DNA from: Nocardioides rubriscoriae
GTDB taxonomy: Bacteria; Actinomycetota; Actinomycetes; Propionibacteriales; Nocardioidaceae
Direction of reading: 5' to 3'
Assembly (NCBI RefSeq): GCF_008087085.1
Contig: NZ_VIYJ01000003.1
Span: 248,001-312,000, forward strand
Length of the DNA stretch: 64,000 bases
The notes beneath the pieces were generated by a model that searched no databases, was not told where the DNA came from, and saw only the letters and a list, made by a program, of their open reading frames with translations. Positions 16,803-26,552 of the stretch are shown one piece after another. Numbering within the stretch: the first letter of the stretch is position 1; every line of letters starts with the position of its first letter. The translations under genes and the position numbers were made by a program.

Positions 16803-17564
16803 TCAGCGCGGGTCAGCCGGATGCAGCGCCAGCGCCGAGCGCGAGCGGACGTGCGCGTCGCAGTGACGCACCAGCTCGGCGTACGCCGCGCGCCCCATCA
16901 GCGCGACCAGCTCGGGCTCGTGGGTGACGTAGACCGGGTCGGGGGCGACGTGCGCCTCGGTGTTGCCCGAGCAGTACCAGTCGAGGTCGTGGCCGCCGGG
17001 ACCCCAGCCGCCGCGCTCGTACTCGCCGATCGACACCTCGGTGTAGGTGGTGCCGTCGGTGCGCTCGACCTCGCGGAACGTACGCCGCAGCGGCAGCTGC
17101 CAGCAGACGTCGGGCTTGGTCTCGAGCGGGTTCTTCTCGAGCGTGAACGCCAGTGCGTGCAGGGCGCAGCCCGCACCCAGGTGGAAGTCGGTGCGGTTGT
17201 GGAAGACGCAGGCGGCCTGCCCGTCGACCTCGTGGGTCCGGGTCTTGCGGTCGCCGTCGGCGTCGGTCTCGACCCAGTCCTTCTTCTTGACCGTGCGTCC
17301 GGGGTGGAACTGCCACACCGTCTCGTCGAGCATCCCGACGTAGCCGGCGACCCGCTTCTCGTCCTCGGCGTCGGCGAAGTGGGCGCCGAGGGTGCAGCAG
17401 CCGGTGTCGGGCGAGGAGTCGTAGATGCCCTGGCAGCCCTGGCCGAAGATGCACCGGAAGCTGCTGGTCAGCCAGGTCAGGTCGCAGCGCATCACCTCGG
17501 TCTCGTCGGCGGGGTTGACGAACTCCACGAACGCGCGGGGGAACACCGGGTCGACCTCAGGCAC
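16803..17564 (-). CDS. Conserved Cys-rich hypothetical protein (Rv0495c position)
   Basis: A 253-residue soluble protein without a named domain that I can assign. It is rich in Cys and His: Cys27, Cys38, Cys44 and the pair Cys56-Cys57 ([12 protein letters not shown] to [10 protein letters not shown]), with further Cys in [26 protein letters not shown] and RHCDAH. This suggests a metal or iron-sulfur centre (inference). It is divergent from ppx, the same position as the conserved hypothetical Rv0495c beside Rv0496 in M. tuberculosis (gene order from memory, not an alignment). The start is GTG. Confidence 0.78.
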   Translation of the reverse strand: MPEVDPVFPRAFVEFVNPADETEVMRCDLTWLTSSFRCIFGQGCQGIYDSSPDTGCCTLGAHFADAEDEKRVAGYVGMLDETVWQFHPGRTVKKKDWVETDADGDRKTRTHEVDGQAACVFHNRTDFHLGAGCALHALAFTLEKNPLETKPDVCWQLPLRRTFREVERTDGTTYTEVSIGEYERGGWGPGGHDLDWYCSGNTEAHVAPDPVYVTHEPELVALMGRAAYAELVRHCDAHVRSRSALALHPADPR

Positions 17565-17628
17565 GGCGCAACCCTACGGGTGGGCGGTGCACCCACGCCG
17601 CAGCCCGGGACGCGAGTACCGTGGGCCC

Positions 17629-18591
17629 ATGCGGCTGGGCGTCCTGGACATCGGTTCCAACACCGGCCACCTCCTCGTGGTCGACGCCCACGACGGTGCC
17701 GCCCCGTTGCCGGCCTTCTCCTACAAGCAGCCGCTGCGGCTGGCCGAGCACCTCGACGCCGACGGCGCGGTCTCACCGACCGGCATCGACGCGCTGACGG
17801 CGTTCACCGCCGAGGCCCTGGTCGTCGCCGAGGACAAGGGCTGCGAGGACATGCTGTCCTTCGCCACCTCCGCCGTGCGCGACAGCGTCAACAGCGACGA
17901 CGTGCTGGCCCACGTGCGCGAGCGCACCGGCGTCGAGATCGGGGTGCTGTCCGGCGAGGACGAGGCGCGACTGACCTTCCTCGCCGTACGCCGCTGGTTC
18001 GGCTGGTCGGCCGGACGCCTGGCGGTCTTCGACATCGGGGGCGGCTCGCTCGAGATCGCGGGCGGCGGCGACGAGCGCCCCGACGTCGCCTGGTCCCTGC
18101 CGCTCGGCGCGGCTCGGCTGGCCCGCACCCACTTCGCCGAGCAGCCCGACGAGGCCGGGCTCAAGGCGATCCGCAAGCGGATCCGCGCCGAGATCGCCCG
18201 CGACGCCGGCAACCTGCTGCGGGCCGGCACCCCCCACCGCGCCGCCGCCACGTCGAAGACCTTCCGCTCGCTGGCCCGCATCTGCGGTGCGGCCTCGTCG
18301 ACCGAGGGCTCGCTGGTGCCGCGCAGCCTCCCGCTCGAGTCGCTGCGCAGCTGGATCCCCAAGCTCGTCGCGATGGACGCCGACGAGCTGGCCGCGCTGC
18401 CCGGGGTCTCCCCGAGCCGGACCCACCAGATCGTGCCCGGCGCACTGGTCGCCGAGGCCTGCATGGACATCTTCGACCTCTCCGCGCTCGAGATCTGCCC
18501 GTGGGCGCTGCGCGAGGGCGTCATCCTCGAGCGCATCGACCGGTTCAGTGTCTCCAACGTGCCGACCGGCCACCCGGGTCACCCCCGATGA
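17629..18591 (+). CDS. Ppx/GppA-family exopolyphosphatase
   Basis: A 320-residue ASKHA phosphatase that hydrolyses polyphosphate or pppGpp. Phosphate motif 1 is [12 protein letters not shown] (residues 6-17), the catalytic Glu lies in [13 protein letters not shown], and phosphate motif 2 is [13 protein letters not shown]. It is the short actinobacterial form without the HD C-terminal domain, like the product of Rv0496. The stop overlaps the next start (ATGA). It is divergent from the Cys-rich gene with a 64-bp promoter gap. Confidence 0.9.
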   Translation: MRLGVLDIGSNTGHLLVVDAHDGAAPLPAFSYKQPLRLAEHLDADGAVSPTGIDALTAFTAEALVVAEDKGCEDMLSFATSAVRDSVNSDDVLAHVRERTGVEIGVLSGEDEARLTFLAVRRWFGWSAGRLAVFDIGGGSLEIAGGGDERPDVAWSLPLGAARLARTHFAEQPDEAGLKAIRKRIRAEIARDAGNLLRAGTPHRAAATSKTFRSLARICGAASSTEGSLVPRSLPLESLRSWIPKLVAMDADELAALPGVSPSRTHQIVPGALVAEACMDIFDLSALEICPWALREGVILERIDRFSVSNVPTGHPGHPR

Positions 18592-19376
18592 CCCGGATCG
18601 GTCTGTCGACGTCCTCGGTCTACCCCGAGTCGACGGCGCACGCCTTCACCTACGCCGCCGCCATCGGCTACGACGCCGTCGAGGTGATGGTCGGCATCGA
18701 CGCGCTCAGCCAGCAGACCGCGGCCGTGCGCCAGCTCGTCGAGCACCACGGCATCCCGATCTGCGCGATCCACGCGCCGTGCCTGCTGTTCACCCAGCGG
18801 GTCTGGGGCACCGAGCCGTGGGGCAAGCTCGAGCGCTCGGCCGAGATGGCGGCCGAGGTCGGCGCCGAGGTCGTCGTCGTGCACCCGCCGTTCCGCTGGC
18901 AGAAGGACTACGCCCGCGACTTCGTCAACGGCATCGCCGCGCTCGAGAACTCCACCGGCATCCGCTTCGCCGTCGAGAACATGTATCCCTGGCGGGCCAC
19001 CAAGAAGCGCGGCGCCGAGATGTACCTCCCCGGGTGGGACCCGTCGGCCGAGCCCTACGCCAACACCACCATCGACCTCAGTCACGCCGCCATCGCCCAC
19101 TCCGACGTGATCGCCATGGCCGAGCGCCTCGGCGACCGGCTGCGCCACATCCACCTCACCGACGGCAGCGGCTCGGCCAAGGACGAGCACCTCGTGCCCG
19201 GACGCGGCTCCATGGGCGCACAGGCCTTCCTGCAGCACCTCGCGCGCACCGGGTTCGCCGGCGACATCGTGGTCGAGATCAACACCCGCAAGTGCGCCAA
19301 CCGCGACGAGCGCGAGGCCGACCTGCGGGAGTCGCTGCTCTTCGCGCGCGAGCACTTCGCCGTCGGCACTCCCTGA
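18588..19376 (+). CDS. Sugar phosphate isomerase/epimerase (xylose isomerase-like TIM barrel)
   Basis: A 262-residue AP endonuclease-2-like TIM barrel. Metal-ligand regions are visible: [23 protein letters not shown] (Glu), [20 protein letters not shown] and DIVVEINT (Glu). The substrate is unknown. The gene follows ppx with a 4-base overlap, the same pairing as Rv0496 and Rv0498 in mycobacteria (recalled). A short hairpin 6 bases after the stop should end the operon. Confidence 0.88.
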   Translation: MTRIGLSTSSVYPESTAHAFTYAAAIGYDAVEVMVGIDALSQQTAAVRQLVEHHGIPICAIHAPCLLFTQRVWGTEPWGKLERSAEMAAEVGAEVVVVHPPFRWQKDYARDFVNGIAALENSTGIRFAVENMYPWRATKKRGAEMYLPGWDPSAEPYANTTIDLSHAAIAHSDVIAMAERLGDRLRHIHLTDGSGSAKDEHLVPGRGSMGAQAFLQHLARTGFAGDIVVEINTRKCANRDEREADLRESLLFAREHFAVGTP

Positions 19377-19382
19377 GCACGC

Positions 19383-19403
19383 CCTCATCCGCAGCGGATG
19401 AGG
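19383..19403 (+). terminator. Terminator hairpin after the isomerase gene
   Basis: CCTCATCCG (19383-19391) pairs with CGGATGAGG (19395-19403) around a 3-base CAG loop, 6 bases after the stop at 19376. Confidence 0.6.
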
Positions 19404-19528
19404 CCCGGCGCCGAGCCGGCGACACACGCTGCCCCAGCGCGTCGCCCGACGAGGTCGGCGCACCCTCTCGGCGTACCGATCCCCTGGGCCTGGTCAGCGG
19501 GGGCGAGGGGCTGCTGACGGGCACCGTC

Positions 19529-19876
19529 GTGTGTGCAGCCGCGATCGCCTACAGCGCAGGGCACGTCGGCTCGACCCGCGACCTGTGCGTCGTGATCCTC
19601 GGGATCGTGACCGCCTACTGGCTGGCGCACCTGCACGCGAGCACGATCGGTGCCTCCGCCCTGCCCGTCCTGCTGCTGGTGGTCACCGACCTCGCCGGGG
19701 CGTCGCTCGCCGCGGCCGCACGGACGGCGTTGCTGGCGACCGTGGTCCGGCTCGCGACCTACAGCTACCTGGCAGGGGTCCGCAGCGGCCTGAGCGGCTG
19801 GGGTCGTGTGGCGAGTGCTGCGATCGGAGCCGCCCTCGGGGTGCTGGTGGCGCTGCTCAAGGTCGCGTCGCACTGA
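19529..19876 (+). CDS. Small multi-pass membrane protein, start uncertain
   Basis: The frame ending at 19876 encodes about four hydrophobic helices (CVVILGIVTAYWLAHLHA; LPVLLLVVTDLAGASLAAA; LLATVVRLATYSYL; ASAAIGAALGVLVALLKVA). Family unknown. Hydrophobic coding sequence extends upstream to about 19490, but the frame has no ATG, GTG or TTG between 19376 and GTG 19529; a CTG at 19484 or 19490, or a frameshift joining it to an ATG at 19398, is possible. Coordinates give the first standard start. It is convergent with the secreted-protein gene. Confidence 0.5.
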   Translation: MCAAAIAYSAGHVGSTRDLCVVILGIVTAYWLAHLHASTIGASALPVLLLVVTDLAGASLAAAARTALLATVVRLATYSYLAGVRSGLSGWGRVASAAIGAALGVLVALLKVASH

Positions 19877-19921
19877 CCCGGCACCCACCGGAGCCAGCCG
19901 CAGGCGCCGGCGCCGCGAGCC

Positions 19922-20491
19922 TCAGCCGCGCCGCGTCCACCGGCCGTAGCGGTGGAAGCCCGGCGCCCAGTCCGAGCGCACGGTGGCGTCGTTGTCGCTG
20001 GCCTGGACGCTCACGCGCAGCCGCGCCGGACGCCCCAGGCAGGAGCGAGGCACCCGGAGCCGCGCGGTGCGGAAGTCGAACCGCCCCAAGGGCTGCGAGC
20101 ACAGCTGTTCGACGACCGTGAACCGGCCGGCGCGGTAGACGTAGACGCGATCGGTCTCCAGGTTCCACCGGATGTCGTACTCGGGGAAGCCGGCCCCCGT
20201 GGTGTCCACCCAGACGTCGTAGATCGCCGCGACGCCGTTGTCCCGCTCGGTGCGGTAGGGGACGACCTTGACCGTGATCGTGCGGGGGCGGTGGTCCACC
20301 CGCACCCTGCGGATGTCGCCGGCGCTGCTCGGACCTGTGGTGCCCTGGCCGAGGATCCGCACCCCGTCCCTCTTCTTGTCGTCGACGTGCGTGACCTGCG
20401 CGGTGGCCACGGGGGCGAGCGCGAGCACCAGCACCCCGATCAGGCCGACGAGTCCCGCGGTGGACCAGGGGCGGTGGTGAGGACGGTGCAT
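19922..20491 (-). CDS. Secreted protein of unknown function
   Basis: A 189-residue exported protein. A basic N-terminus and hydrophobic segment (GLVGLIGVLVLALAPVATA) form a signal peptide with a likely cleavage after ATAQ, about residue 32. The mature domain of about 155 residues is Arg- and Val-rich with a Cys pair (QLCSQPLG and RSCLGRP), probably a beta-sandwich. No family is recognised. It is a single-gene unit. A perfect palindrome lies 32 bp upstream. Confidence 0.7.
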   Translation of the reverse strand: MHRPHHRPWSTAGLVGLIGVLVLALAPVATAQVTHVDDKKRDGVRILGQGTTGPSSAGDIRRVRVDHRPRTITVKVVPYRTERDNGVAAIYDVWVDTTGAGFPEYDIRWNLETDRVYVYRAGRFTVVEQLCSQPLGRFDFRTARLRVPRSCLGRPARLRVSVQASDNDATVRSDWAPGFHRYGRWTRRG

Positions 20492-20522
20492 GGTGGAGCC
20501 TCCCGAGTGGGTCGAGCAGTAC

Positions 20523-20538
20523 GTGGTCCGTGGACCAC
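20523..20538 (-). promoter_or_regulatory. 16-bp inverted repeat upstream of the secreted-protein gene
   Basis: GTGGTCC-GT-GGACCAC is a perfect inverted repeat 32 bp upstream of the start at 20491. It lies between this gene and the end of the response regulator gene, and could be an operator, perhaps for that regulator. This is inference only. Confidence 0.35.
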
Positions 20539-20619
20539 CTTCACCAGAGCAGACGCACCGAGCACCCGGTCACGTTGCGCGCGCCGACGACGTCGTCGCG
20601 GATCGCTGCTCCCGACGGC

Positions 20620-21303
20620 TCAGGAACCGACGACGCCCGTCTCGTACGCCGTCACCACCAGCTGCGCACGGTCGCGGGCACCGAGCTTGAGGAACAGTCG
20701 CGACACGTGGGTCTTGGCGGTCAAGGGCGACAGGACCAGCTCGGCGGCGATCTCGTGGTTGGACAGGCCGCGCCCGACCAGGGCGAGCACCTCGCGCTCG
20801 CGCGGGGTGAGGTCGGCGAGCCGGGCCTGGTCGGGGGTCGTCACCACCGTGGCCGGCGAGGACGGGACGGGGGTCGCGGCGACGTAGGCCTCGATCAGCC
20901 GCTTGGTCACCTGCGGCGCGAGCAGCGCCTGCCCCTCGTGGACGACGCGGACGGCGTCGATCAGGGCCTCGGGCTCGACGTCCTTGAGCAGGAACCCCGC
21001 CGCGCCCGCGCGCAGGGCGCCGAAGACGTACTCGTCGAGCTCGAAGGTCGTCAGCACCACGACCTTGGTGCCCGCCAGCGCGGGGTCGGCGGTGATCCGC
21101 GCGGTGGCCTCGAGACCGTCGACGCGCGGCATCCGGATGTCCATCAGCACGACGTCGGGGCGCAGGTCGGCTGCCATCGCCATCGCCTCCAGCCCGTCGA
21201 CGGCCTCCCCGACCACCTCGATGTCGGGCTCGGACCCCAGCAGGGCGCCGAACCCGGCGCGCACCAGGCGCTGGTCGTCGACCAGGAGCACGCGGATCGT
21301 CAC
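20620..21303 (-). CDS. NarL/LuxR-family response regulator
   Basis: A 227-residue regulator with receiver domain (acidic Asp9-Asp10, phospho-acceptor Asp55 in LMDIRMPR, Lys in FLLKDV) and C-terminal LuxR helix-turn-helix (LTPREREVLALVGRGLSNHEIAAEL to AKTHVSRLFLKL). The GTG start overlaps the kinase stop (GTGA), so the pair is coupled. The MMPL transporter gene further upstream on the same strand is a plausible target. Confidence 0.9.
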   Translation of the reverse strand: MTIRVLLVDDQRLVRAGFGALLGSEPDIEVVGEAVDGLEAMAMAADLRPDVVLMDIRMPRVDGLEATARITADPALAGTKVVVLTTFELDEYVFGALRAGAAGFLLKDVEPEALIDAVRVVHEGQALLAPQVTKRLIEAYVAATPVPSSPATVVTTPDQARLADLTPREREVLALVGRGLSNHEIAAELVLSPLTAKTHVSRLFLKLGARDRAQLVVTAYETGVVGS

Positions 21304-22496
21304 CGGGCCCCCACGGGCAGCGAGACCGGCAGCGACGCGATGACGCGCCACCCGCCGTCGGCCCGTGGACCCGCCTCGAGGGTGCCGCCGACCGCGGCCG
21401 CGCGCTCGCGCATCCCGCGCAGGCCGTGGCCGGCGCCGGTGGCGCCCAGTGGGGTCGGGGCGGTGCCGCCGTCGTCCTCGACCTCGATCACGACCACGTC
21501 GTGCACGCCGTCGTCGCGACGGGTGACCCGCACCCGGGCTGACGTGGGCCCCGCGTGGCGCATCACGTTGGTGAGGGCCTCCTGCACGATCCGGTAGCCG
21601 GTCGCGCCGACGGTGGCCGGGAGGTGCCCGATCCCCGGGTCGATCTCGACGTCGAGGTCGATGCCGGCCGAGCCCAGCCCCGCGCGCAGGTCGCCGATCT
21701 CGGCCAGGCCCTGCGTGGGCTGCACAGGTGCGGGGGCGTCGGGGCCGCGGGGGTCGTCGGGCTCGCCGTCCGGGCGCAGAAGCCCGAGCATCGAGCGCAG
21801 GTCGTCGAGCGCGTCGCCGCTGACCTTCTTGATGTCGCGCAGGGTCGCGCGGGCCTGCTCGGGGTCGCGGTCGAGCAGGTGGGCGCCGACCCCGGCCTGC
21901 ACGTTGATCGCGACCATCGCGTGGGCCACGACGTCGTGGACGTCGCGGGCGATGCGCAGGCGCTCCTCGCCGACGCGGCGCAACGCCTCCTCCTCGCGGG
22001 TCCGCTCGGCCGACTCGGCCCGCTCGACGAGCGCCGCGGTGCAGGCCCGTCGGTCGTGGGCGGCGACCCCGAGGGCGAGCGGGAGCGCCACGAGGGAGAG
22101 GTTCTTGGCGGTGTCCCAGTCGGTGATGCTGTGGGGGCTGTAGGTCAGCAGGATCGCGATGACAGCGGGGAACGTCGCGGCCGCGGCCCACAGTGCCGCC
22201 CGACGACCGAGCCGGCTGGCCAGGGCGTAGGCGCACAGGACGGCGGGGATCGGGATGGTCTGGTAGATCTGCGAGGTGCTGGTGATCGCGACGATCGTGA
22301 CCATTGCCGCGGTCAGGGCGATCACCGGCCGTTCGCGCCGCACGAGCACCGGCAGACAGGCGAGCACGATGGAAGTGACGGCGGCGACGGCGACCTCGGA
22401 CTGCGTGCTGCGGTCGAGCTCCACGAGCATCGCCACCCCGCACAGCACTGCCGCCACGACGTCGAGGACGCGTGGCGGCAGCGCGGGCAGGCTCAT
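21300..22496 (-). CDS. NarL-type two-component sensor histidine kinase
   Basis: A 398-residue kinase with about five membrane helices (residues 10-145), then HisKA_3 with phospho-acceptor His187 (RIARDVHDVVAHAM) and a HATPase domain (QEALTNVMRHAGP; GHGLRGMRERA). No periplasmic domain is present. It lies 41 bases downstream of the MMPL gene on the same strand and is translationally coupled to its regulator. Confidence 0.9.
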   Translation of the reverse strand: MSLPALPPRVLDVVAAVLCGVAMLVELDRSTQSEVAVAAVTSIVLACLPVLVRRERPVIALTAAMVTIVAITSTSQIYQTIPIPAVLCAYALASRLGRRAALWAAAATFPAVIAILLTYSPHSITDWDTAKNLSLVALPLALGVAAHDRRACTAALVERAESAERTREEEALRRVGEERLRIARDVHDVVAHAMVAINVQAGVGAHLLDRDPEQARATLRDIKKVSGDALDDLRSMLGLLRPDGEPDDPRGPDAPAPVQPTQGLAEIGDLRAGLGSAGIDLDVEIDPGIGHLPATVGATGYRIVQEALTNVMRHAGPTSARVRVTRRDDGVHDVVVIEVEDDGGTAPTPLGATGAGHGLRGMRERAAAVGGTLEAGPRADGGWRVIASLPVSLPVGAR

Positions 22497-22537
22497 GGGA
22501 CGACGGTAGCCGCGTCACGGCCCGCCCGGCGTCGTCC

Positions 22538-24643
22538 TCAGGGAGTATTCGCGAGCGTGGGAGGACGCTCCTCCAGGACGACCGGCTCCTCGCGGAACCC
22601 GATCCGGTCGTGCAGCCGGCGCAGCGGCATCGGCGCCCACCAGTTCCACTTGCCCAGCAGGCCCATCAGCGCGGGCACGAGCAGCGAGCGGACGACGAAC
22701 GCGTCGACCAGGACGCCGACCGCGGTCGCGACGCCGATCTGCTGGATGAAGGAGATCTCGCTGGTACTGAAGGCGCCGATCGCGACGGCCAGCAGGAGCG
22801 CCGCGGCCGTCACGACGCTGCCGGTACGGCCCAGGCCGGTGGCGACGGCCTCGCGCTCGTCGAGCCCGGACTCCCGGGCCTCCTTGATGCGGCCCAGCAG
22901 GAAGACCCCGTAGTCGGTCGAGAGGGCGAAGACCAGCGCGGCGGCGACCAGGAAGTCGGTCGGCTCGATCCCGCCGTTGGGCGTGTAGCCGAGCAGGCCC
23001 GTCAGCCGCCCGTCCTGGTAGACCCACGTCAGCGCCCCGAGCGAGACCCCGACGGTGAGAGTGTTCATGACCACCGCCTTGAGGGGCAGCACCACCGACC
23101 CGGTCATCAGCCAGAGCACCAGCAGCGTGAGCAGCACCAGTAGGCCCACGGCCAGCGGCAGGCGCGAGCCGATCGCGTCCTGCTGGTCGAGGAACTCCGC
23201 CGCGGGTCCGGCGACCAGGGCGTCGGTGCCGAGGTCGTCGGCGAGCCCTTCCACCTCGCCGACCACCCGCTGGGCGTCGTCCCCGGCAGCGTCGCCGGAG
23301 ACCGTGAGGTCGATCTGCCAGGTGCGCGCGTCCAGCCGGCGGGCCGGGGTGCTCGCGACGACCCCGGGCAGGGCCGCTGCTCGCTGCGCCAGGTCGGTGG
23401 CCGCCGCGGCGTCGTCGGTCTCGACCGCGACGGTGACCGGGGTGCTGCCGGCGCCGTCGTACTGCGCGGTCAGGGTGTCGGAGACGACGCGGGCGCTGAG
23501 GTTCTCCGGCACGACCGAGGAGTCGACCGGCGTCCACTCCGCGCGCAGGGCGGGGGCGGCGAGGGCCACCATCACGACCGCGGTGACGGCGGCCACCGCA
23601 CCGGGGCGGCGCATGACGGCGTGCGAGAGGCGGTACCAGCGTCCTTCGGCGGCCTTGCTGCGGCGACGGGCGAGCTTGGCACCCCACAGGCCCAGGAGGG
23701 CGGGGGTGATGACCAGGGAGGCGACGGCGGCGACCACGGCGACGACCGCGCCGGCGATGCCCATCGACTGCAGGAAGCCCAGCGGGAAGACGGTCAAGGT
23801 GACCAGGGCGACGGCCACCGTGGCGGCGGAGAAGACGATCGTGCGGCCGGCCGTGGCCATGGTCGTGAGGACAGCGCCGTACGTCGGTCCCTGCCGGTCG
23901 AGCTCCTCGCGGTAGCGGGTCAGCAGGAACAGGGTGTAGTCGATCGCCAGGCCCAGCCCCAGGCCGATCACCAGGTTGAGGGCGAAGACGCTGAGCCCGT
24001 GGACCTGGTTGATACCGGCCAGGGCGAGGAAGGTGCCCAGCACGGTGGTGACGCCGACGGCCAGGGGCAGCACGGCGGCGCGACCTCCGAAGATCAGCAG
24101 CGACAGCAGCAGCAGCACCGGGAAGGCCATCAGCTCCGCGCGCCCCAGGTCCTCGCCGACCTGGTCACCGATCTGCAGGCCGGCGACCGCGCCCCCGCCG
24201 ACGGTGACGGCCGGGTCGTCGGCGAAGGCGTCGATCGCCGCGGAGGCGACGTCGTCGCTGGCGGCCGAGGCCTCGATGGTGCCGAGCACCAGCGAGGAGC
24301 CGCCGTCGCGGGCGGTCCCGGCCGGGGTGGCCTCGGCGACCCCCGGGACGTCGCCGAGCCGGTCGGTGACGGCCCGGACGGTGGCGGGGTCGGTGCCGTC
24401 GACCAGGACGGCCAGTCCGGGGGAGGCCTCGAGGCCGGTCGCGGCCTCGATGCGTCCGACCGCGCGGGCCGAGGCGGCGTCGGCCGGGGCGAAGCCGCCG
24501 TCGGTGTCGAGCGCGCCGGCGACAGGACCGCCGAGGGCGCCCGCCACGACGACGAGGAGGAAGACGGCCACCAGGGCGCGCCGTGGGTGTGCGTGGATGG
24601 CCTGCAGGATCCTGGCCAGGCGGGGAGTGCGGGTCTGGGTCAT
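22538..24643 (-). CDS. MMPL-family RND transporter
   Basis: A 701-residue membrane transporter with two repeated halves. Each half has an N-terminal helix, an extracytoplasmic domain of about 130 residues, and five clustered helices. The first MMPL half has the GLGLGLAIDYTLFLLTRYREEL signature at the conserved Asp-Tyr pair; the second has FALSTDYGVFLLGRIKEAR. Such proteins export lipids, drugs or siderophores by proton motive force; the substrate is unknown. It sits upstream of a kinase/regulator pair on the same strand. The ATG at 24643 is the natural start. Confidence 0.9.
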   Translation of the reverse strand: MTQTRTPRLARILQAIHAHPRRALVAVFLLVVVAGALGGPVAGALDTDGGFAPADAASARAVGRIEAATGLEASPGLAVLVDGTDPATVRAVTDRLGDVPGVAEATPAGTARDGGSSLVLGTIEASAASDDVASAAIDAFADDPAVTVGGGAVAGLQIGDQVGEDLGRAELMAFPVLLLLSLLIFGGRAAVLPLAVGVTTVLGTFLALAGINQVHGLSVFALNLVIGLGLGLAIDYTLFLLTRYREELDRQGPTYGAVLTTMATAGRTIVFSAATVAVALVTLTVFPLGFLQSMGIAGAVVAVVAAVASLVITPALLGLWGAKLARRRSKAAEGRWYRLSHAVMRRPGAVAAVTAVVMVALAAPALRAEWTPVDSSVVPENLSARVVSDTLTAQYDGAGSTPVTVAVETDDAAAATDLAQRAAALPGVVASTPARRLDARTWQIDLTVSGDAAGDDAQRVVGEVEGLADDLGTDALVAGPAAEFLDQQDAIGSRLPLAVGLLVLLTLLVLWLMTGSVVLPLKAVVMNTLTVGVSLGALTWVYQDGRLTGLLGYTPNGGIEPTDFLVAAALVFALSTDYGVFLLGRIKEARESGLDEREAVATGLGRTGSVVTAAALLLAVAIGAFSTSEISFIQQIGVATAVGVLVDAFVVRSLLVPALMGLLGKWNWWAPMPLRRLHDRIGFREEPVVLEERPPTLANTP

Positions 24644-24784
24644 GTCGGTGAGCCTCGCCGCCGCGGGGGGTCGCCCGCGTCGTGCTGGGGGAGTGACCTC
24701 GTCGGTGGTCGCGCACGCGTCGTACTCCTGGCGGCGTACGCCCCGCGGCCCCCGCTCGCACCGCTGCCGCCGTAACCTGGTGCC

Positions 24785-25720
24785 ATGTCCCTGCTCCGCC
24801 AGCCGATCCTGCTGCTCGCGCGCAGCGGCGGCGTCAAGAAGCTCGTCACCACCATGCCCGTCACCTCGGGCGTCGTGACCGGCTACGTCCCCGGTGAGAC
24901 CACCAGCGCCGCGGTCGACGCGACCGGCCGCCTGGTCGCCGACGGCCTGGCCGTCACCCTCGACTTCCTCGGCGAGGACACCCTCGACACCGAGCAGGCC
25001 GACGCCACCGTGGCGGCCTACGTCGAGCTGCTCAAGAGCCTGTCTGACCGGGGTCTCTCGCGCCACGCGGAGGTGTCGGTCAAGCTGTCGGCCATCGGCC
25101 AGGCGCTGCCCGACGTCGGCGACAAGACGGCGCTCGAGAACGCCCGCACCATCTGCCGGGCCGCCCGCAACGCCGGCACCACGGTGACCCTCGACATGGA
25201 GGACCACACCACGACCGACCGCACGCTCGCGGTGCTGCGCGACCTGCGCAAGGACTTCCCCGAGACAGGTGCGGTGCTGCAGGCCTACCTGCACCGCACC
25301 GAGGCCGACTGTCGGGCGCTGGCCCACGAGGGCTCGCGGGTGCGGCTGTGCAAGGGCGCCTACCACGAGCCCGACGACGTGGCCTTCCAGGACAAGATCG
25401 ACGTCGACAAGTCCTACGTGCGCTGCCTCAAGGTGCTCCTCGGCGGCGCGGGCTACCCCATGATCGCCACCCACGACCCACGGATGGTGTCCATCGCCGC
25501 GTCGCTGGCCAGCCGCTACGGGCGCTCACCGGGCACCTACGAGTACCAGATGCTCTATGGCATCCGCCCCGACGAGCAGCGTCGCCTGGCCGCGGCCGGC
25601 GAGACGGTGCGCGTCTACGTGCCCTACGGCCAGGAGTGGTACGGCTACCTCATGCGTCGCCTCGCCGAGCGCCCGCAGAACCTGACGTTCTTCCTCAGGT
25701 CGCTGATCTCGAAGAAGTAG
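24785..25720 (+). CDS. Proline dehydrogenase (monofunctional)
   Basis: A 311-residue FAD-dependent PutA/PruB-type enzyme that oxidises proline to pyrroline-5-carboxylate at the membrane. The TIM barrel signatures are present: VSVKLSAIG, TLDMEDHTTTD, AYLHRTEADC, RLCKGAYHEP, MIATHDPRM, and the C-terminal YQMLYGIRPDEQRRL and VYVPYGQEWYGYLMRRLAERP. It is followed 9 bases later by proC, whose product runs the opposite direction in the same pathway. The two may share a transcript. Confidence 0.93.
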   Translation: MSLLRQPILLLARSGGVKKLVTTMPVTSGVVTGYVPGETTSAAVDATGRLVADGLAVTLDFLGEDTLDTEQADATVAAYVELLKSLSDRGLSRHAEVSVKLSAIGQALPDVGDKTALENARTICRAARNAGTTVTLDMEDHTTTDRTLAVLRDLRKDFPETGAVLQAYLHRTEADCRALAHEGSRVRLCKGAYHEPDDVAFQDKIDVDKSYVRCLKVLLGGAGYPMIATHDPRMVSIAASLASRYGRSPGTYEYQMLYGIRPDEQRRLAAAGETVRVYVPYGQEWYGYLMRRLAERPQNLTFFLRSLISKK

Positions 25721-25729
25721 GTTGCTCGC

Positions 25730-26551
25730 ATGAGCACCGCAGCCGCCGACCCGCAGACCGCCATCATCGGCGCCGGCGTGATGGGCGAGACCCTGTTGTC
25801 CGGCCTCGTCCGGGCCGGCCGCCGGGTCGACCGGCTGCTGGTCGGCGAGAAGCGCGTCGAGCGCGCCCGCGAGCTCGAGGAGCGGTACGGCGTCGCGGTG
25901 GTCTCCAACGTCGACGCGGCCGCCAAGGCCGACACCCTGGCGCTGGTCGTCAAGCCGCAGGACATGGGCGACCTGCTCGACGAGATCTCCGGGGTGCTGC
26001 GTCCGGGCCAGCTCGTCGTCTCGCTCGCCGCCGGCATCACGACCGCGTTCATCGAGTCCCGGGTGCCCGAGGGCGTGGCGGTGGTGCGGGTCATGCCCAA
26101 CACCCCGGCGCTGGTCGACGAGGGCATGGCGGCGATCTCGCCCGGGTCGCACTGCTCCGACGACCACCTCGCCGAGGCCGAGTCGCTGCTCGCCTCGGTC
26201 GGCCGGGTCGTCCGGATCCCCGAGCGCCAACAGGACGCCGTCACCGCGATCTCCGGCTCGGGCCCGGCCTACATCTTCTTCGTCGTCGAGTCGATGATCG
26301 AGGCCGGCGTCCACCTCGGGCTGCCGCGGTCGACCGCCAGCGAGCTGGTCATCCAGACCCTCGTGGGCTCGGCCAAGATGCTCCGCGAGACCGGCACCCA
26401 CCCGACGGTCCTGCGCGAGCAGGTCACCTCGCCGGGCGGCACCACCGCCTCGGCGCTGCGCGAGCTCGAGATCCACAAGGTGCGCGCGGCGTTCCTGGCC
26501 GCCATGGAGGCCGCCCGCAACCGCTCGCGCGAGCTGGCCGAGGAGGCCTGA
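25730..26551 (+). CDS. proC: Pyrroline-5-carboxylate reductase
   Basis: A 273-residue enzyme for the last step of proline synthesis. The Rossmann motif is AIIGAGVMGETLLSGL, and the C-terminal dimerisation signature is VTSPGGTTASALRELE. VMPNTPALV and ISGSGPAYIFFVVE are also typical. Length matches the family (about 270). Its place upstream of the Rv0500A-like and bS22 genes recalls Rv0500 in M. tuberculosis, though several genes have been inserted between here. Confidence 0.95.
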   Translation: MSTAAADPQTAIIGAGVMGETLLSGLVRAGRRVDRLLVGEKRVERARELEERYGVAVVSNVDAAAKADTLALVVKPQDMGDLLDEISGVLRPGQLVVSLAAGITTAFIESRVPEGVAVVRVMPNTPALVDEGMAAISPGSHCSDDHLAEAESLLASVGRVVRIPERQQDAVTAISGSGPAYIFFVVESMIEAGVHLGLPRSTASELVIQTLVGSAKMLRETGTHPTVLREQVTSPGGTTASALRELEIHKVRAAFLAAMEAARNRSRELAEEA

Positions 26552-26552
26552 G

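Noticed and set aside
24771..24776. CGTAAC just before the proline dehydrogenase gene as a third BldN promoter
   Set aside because: It ends 8 bases before the ATG, so a -10 element would fall inside the gene.
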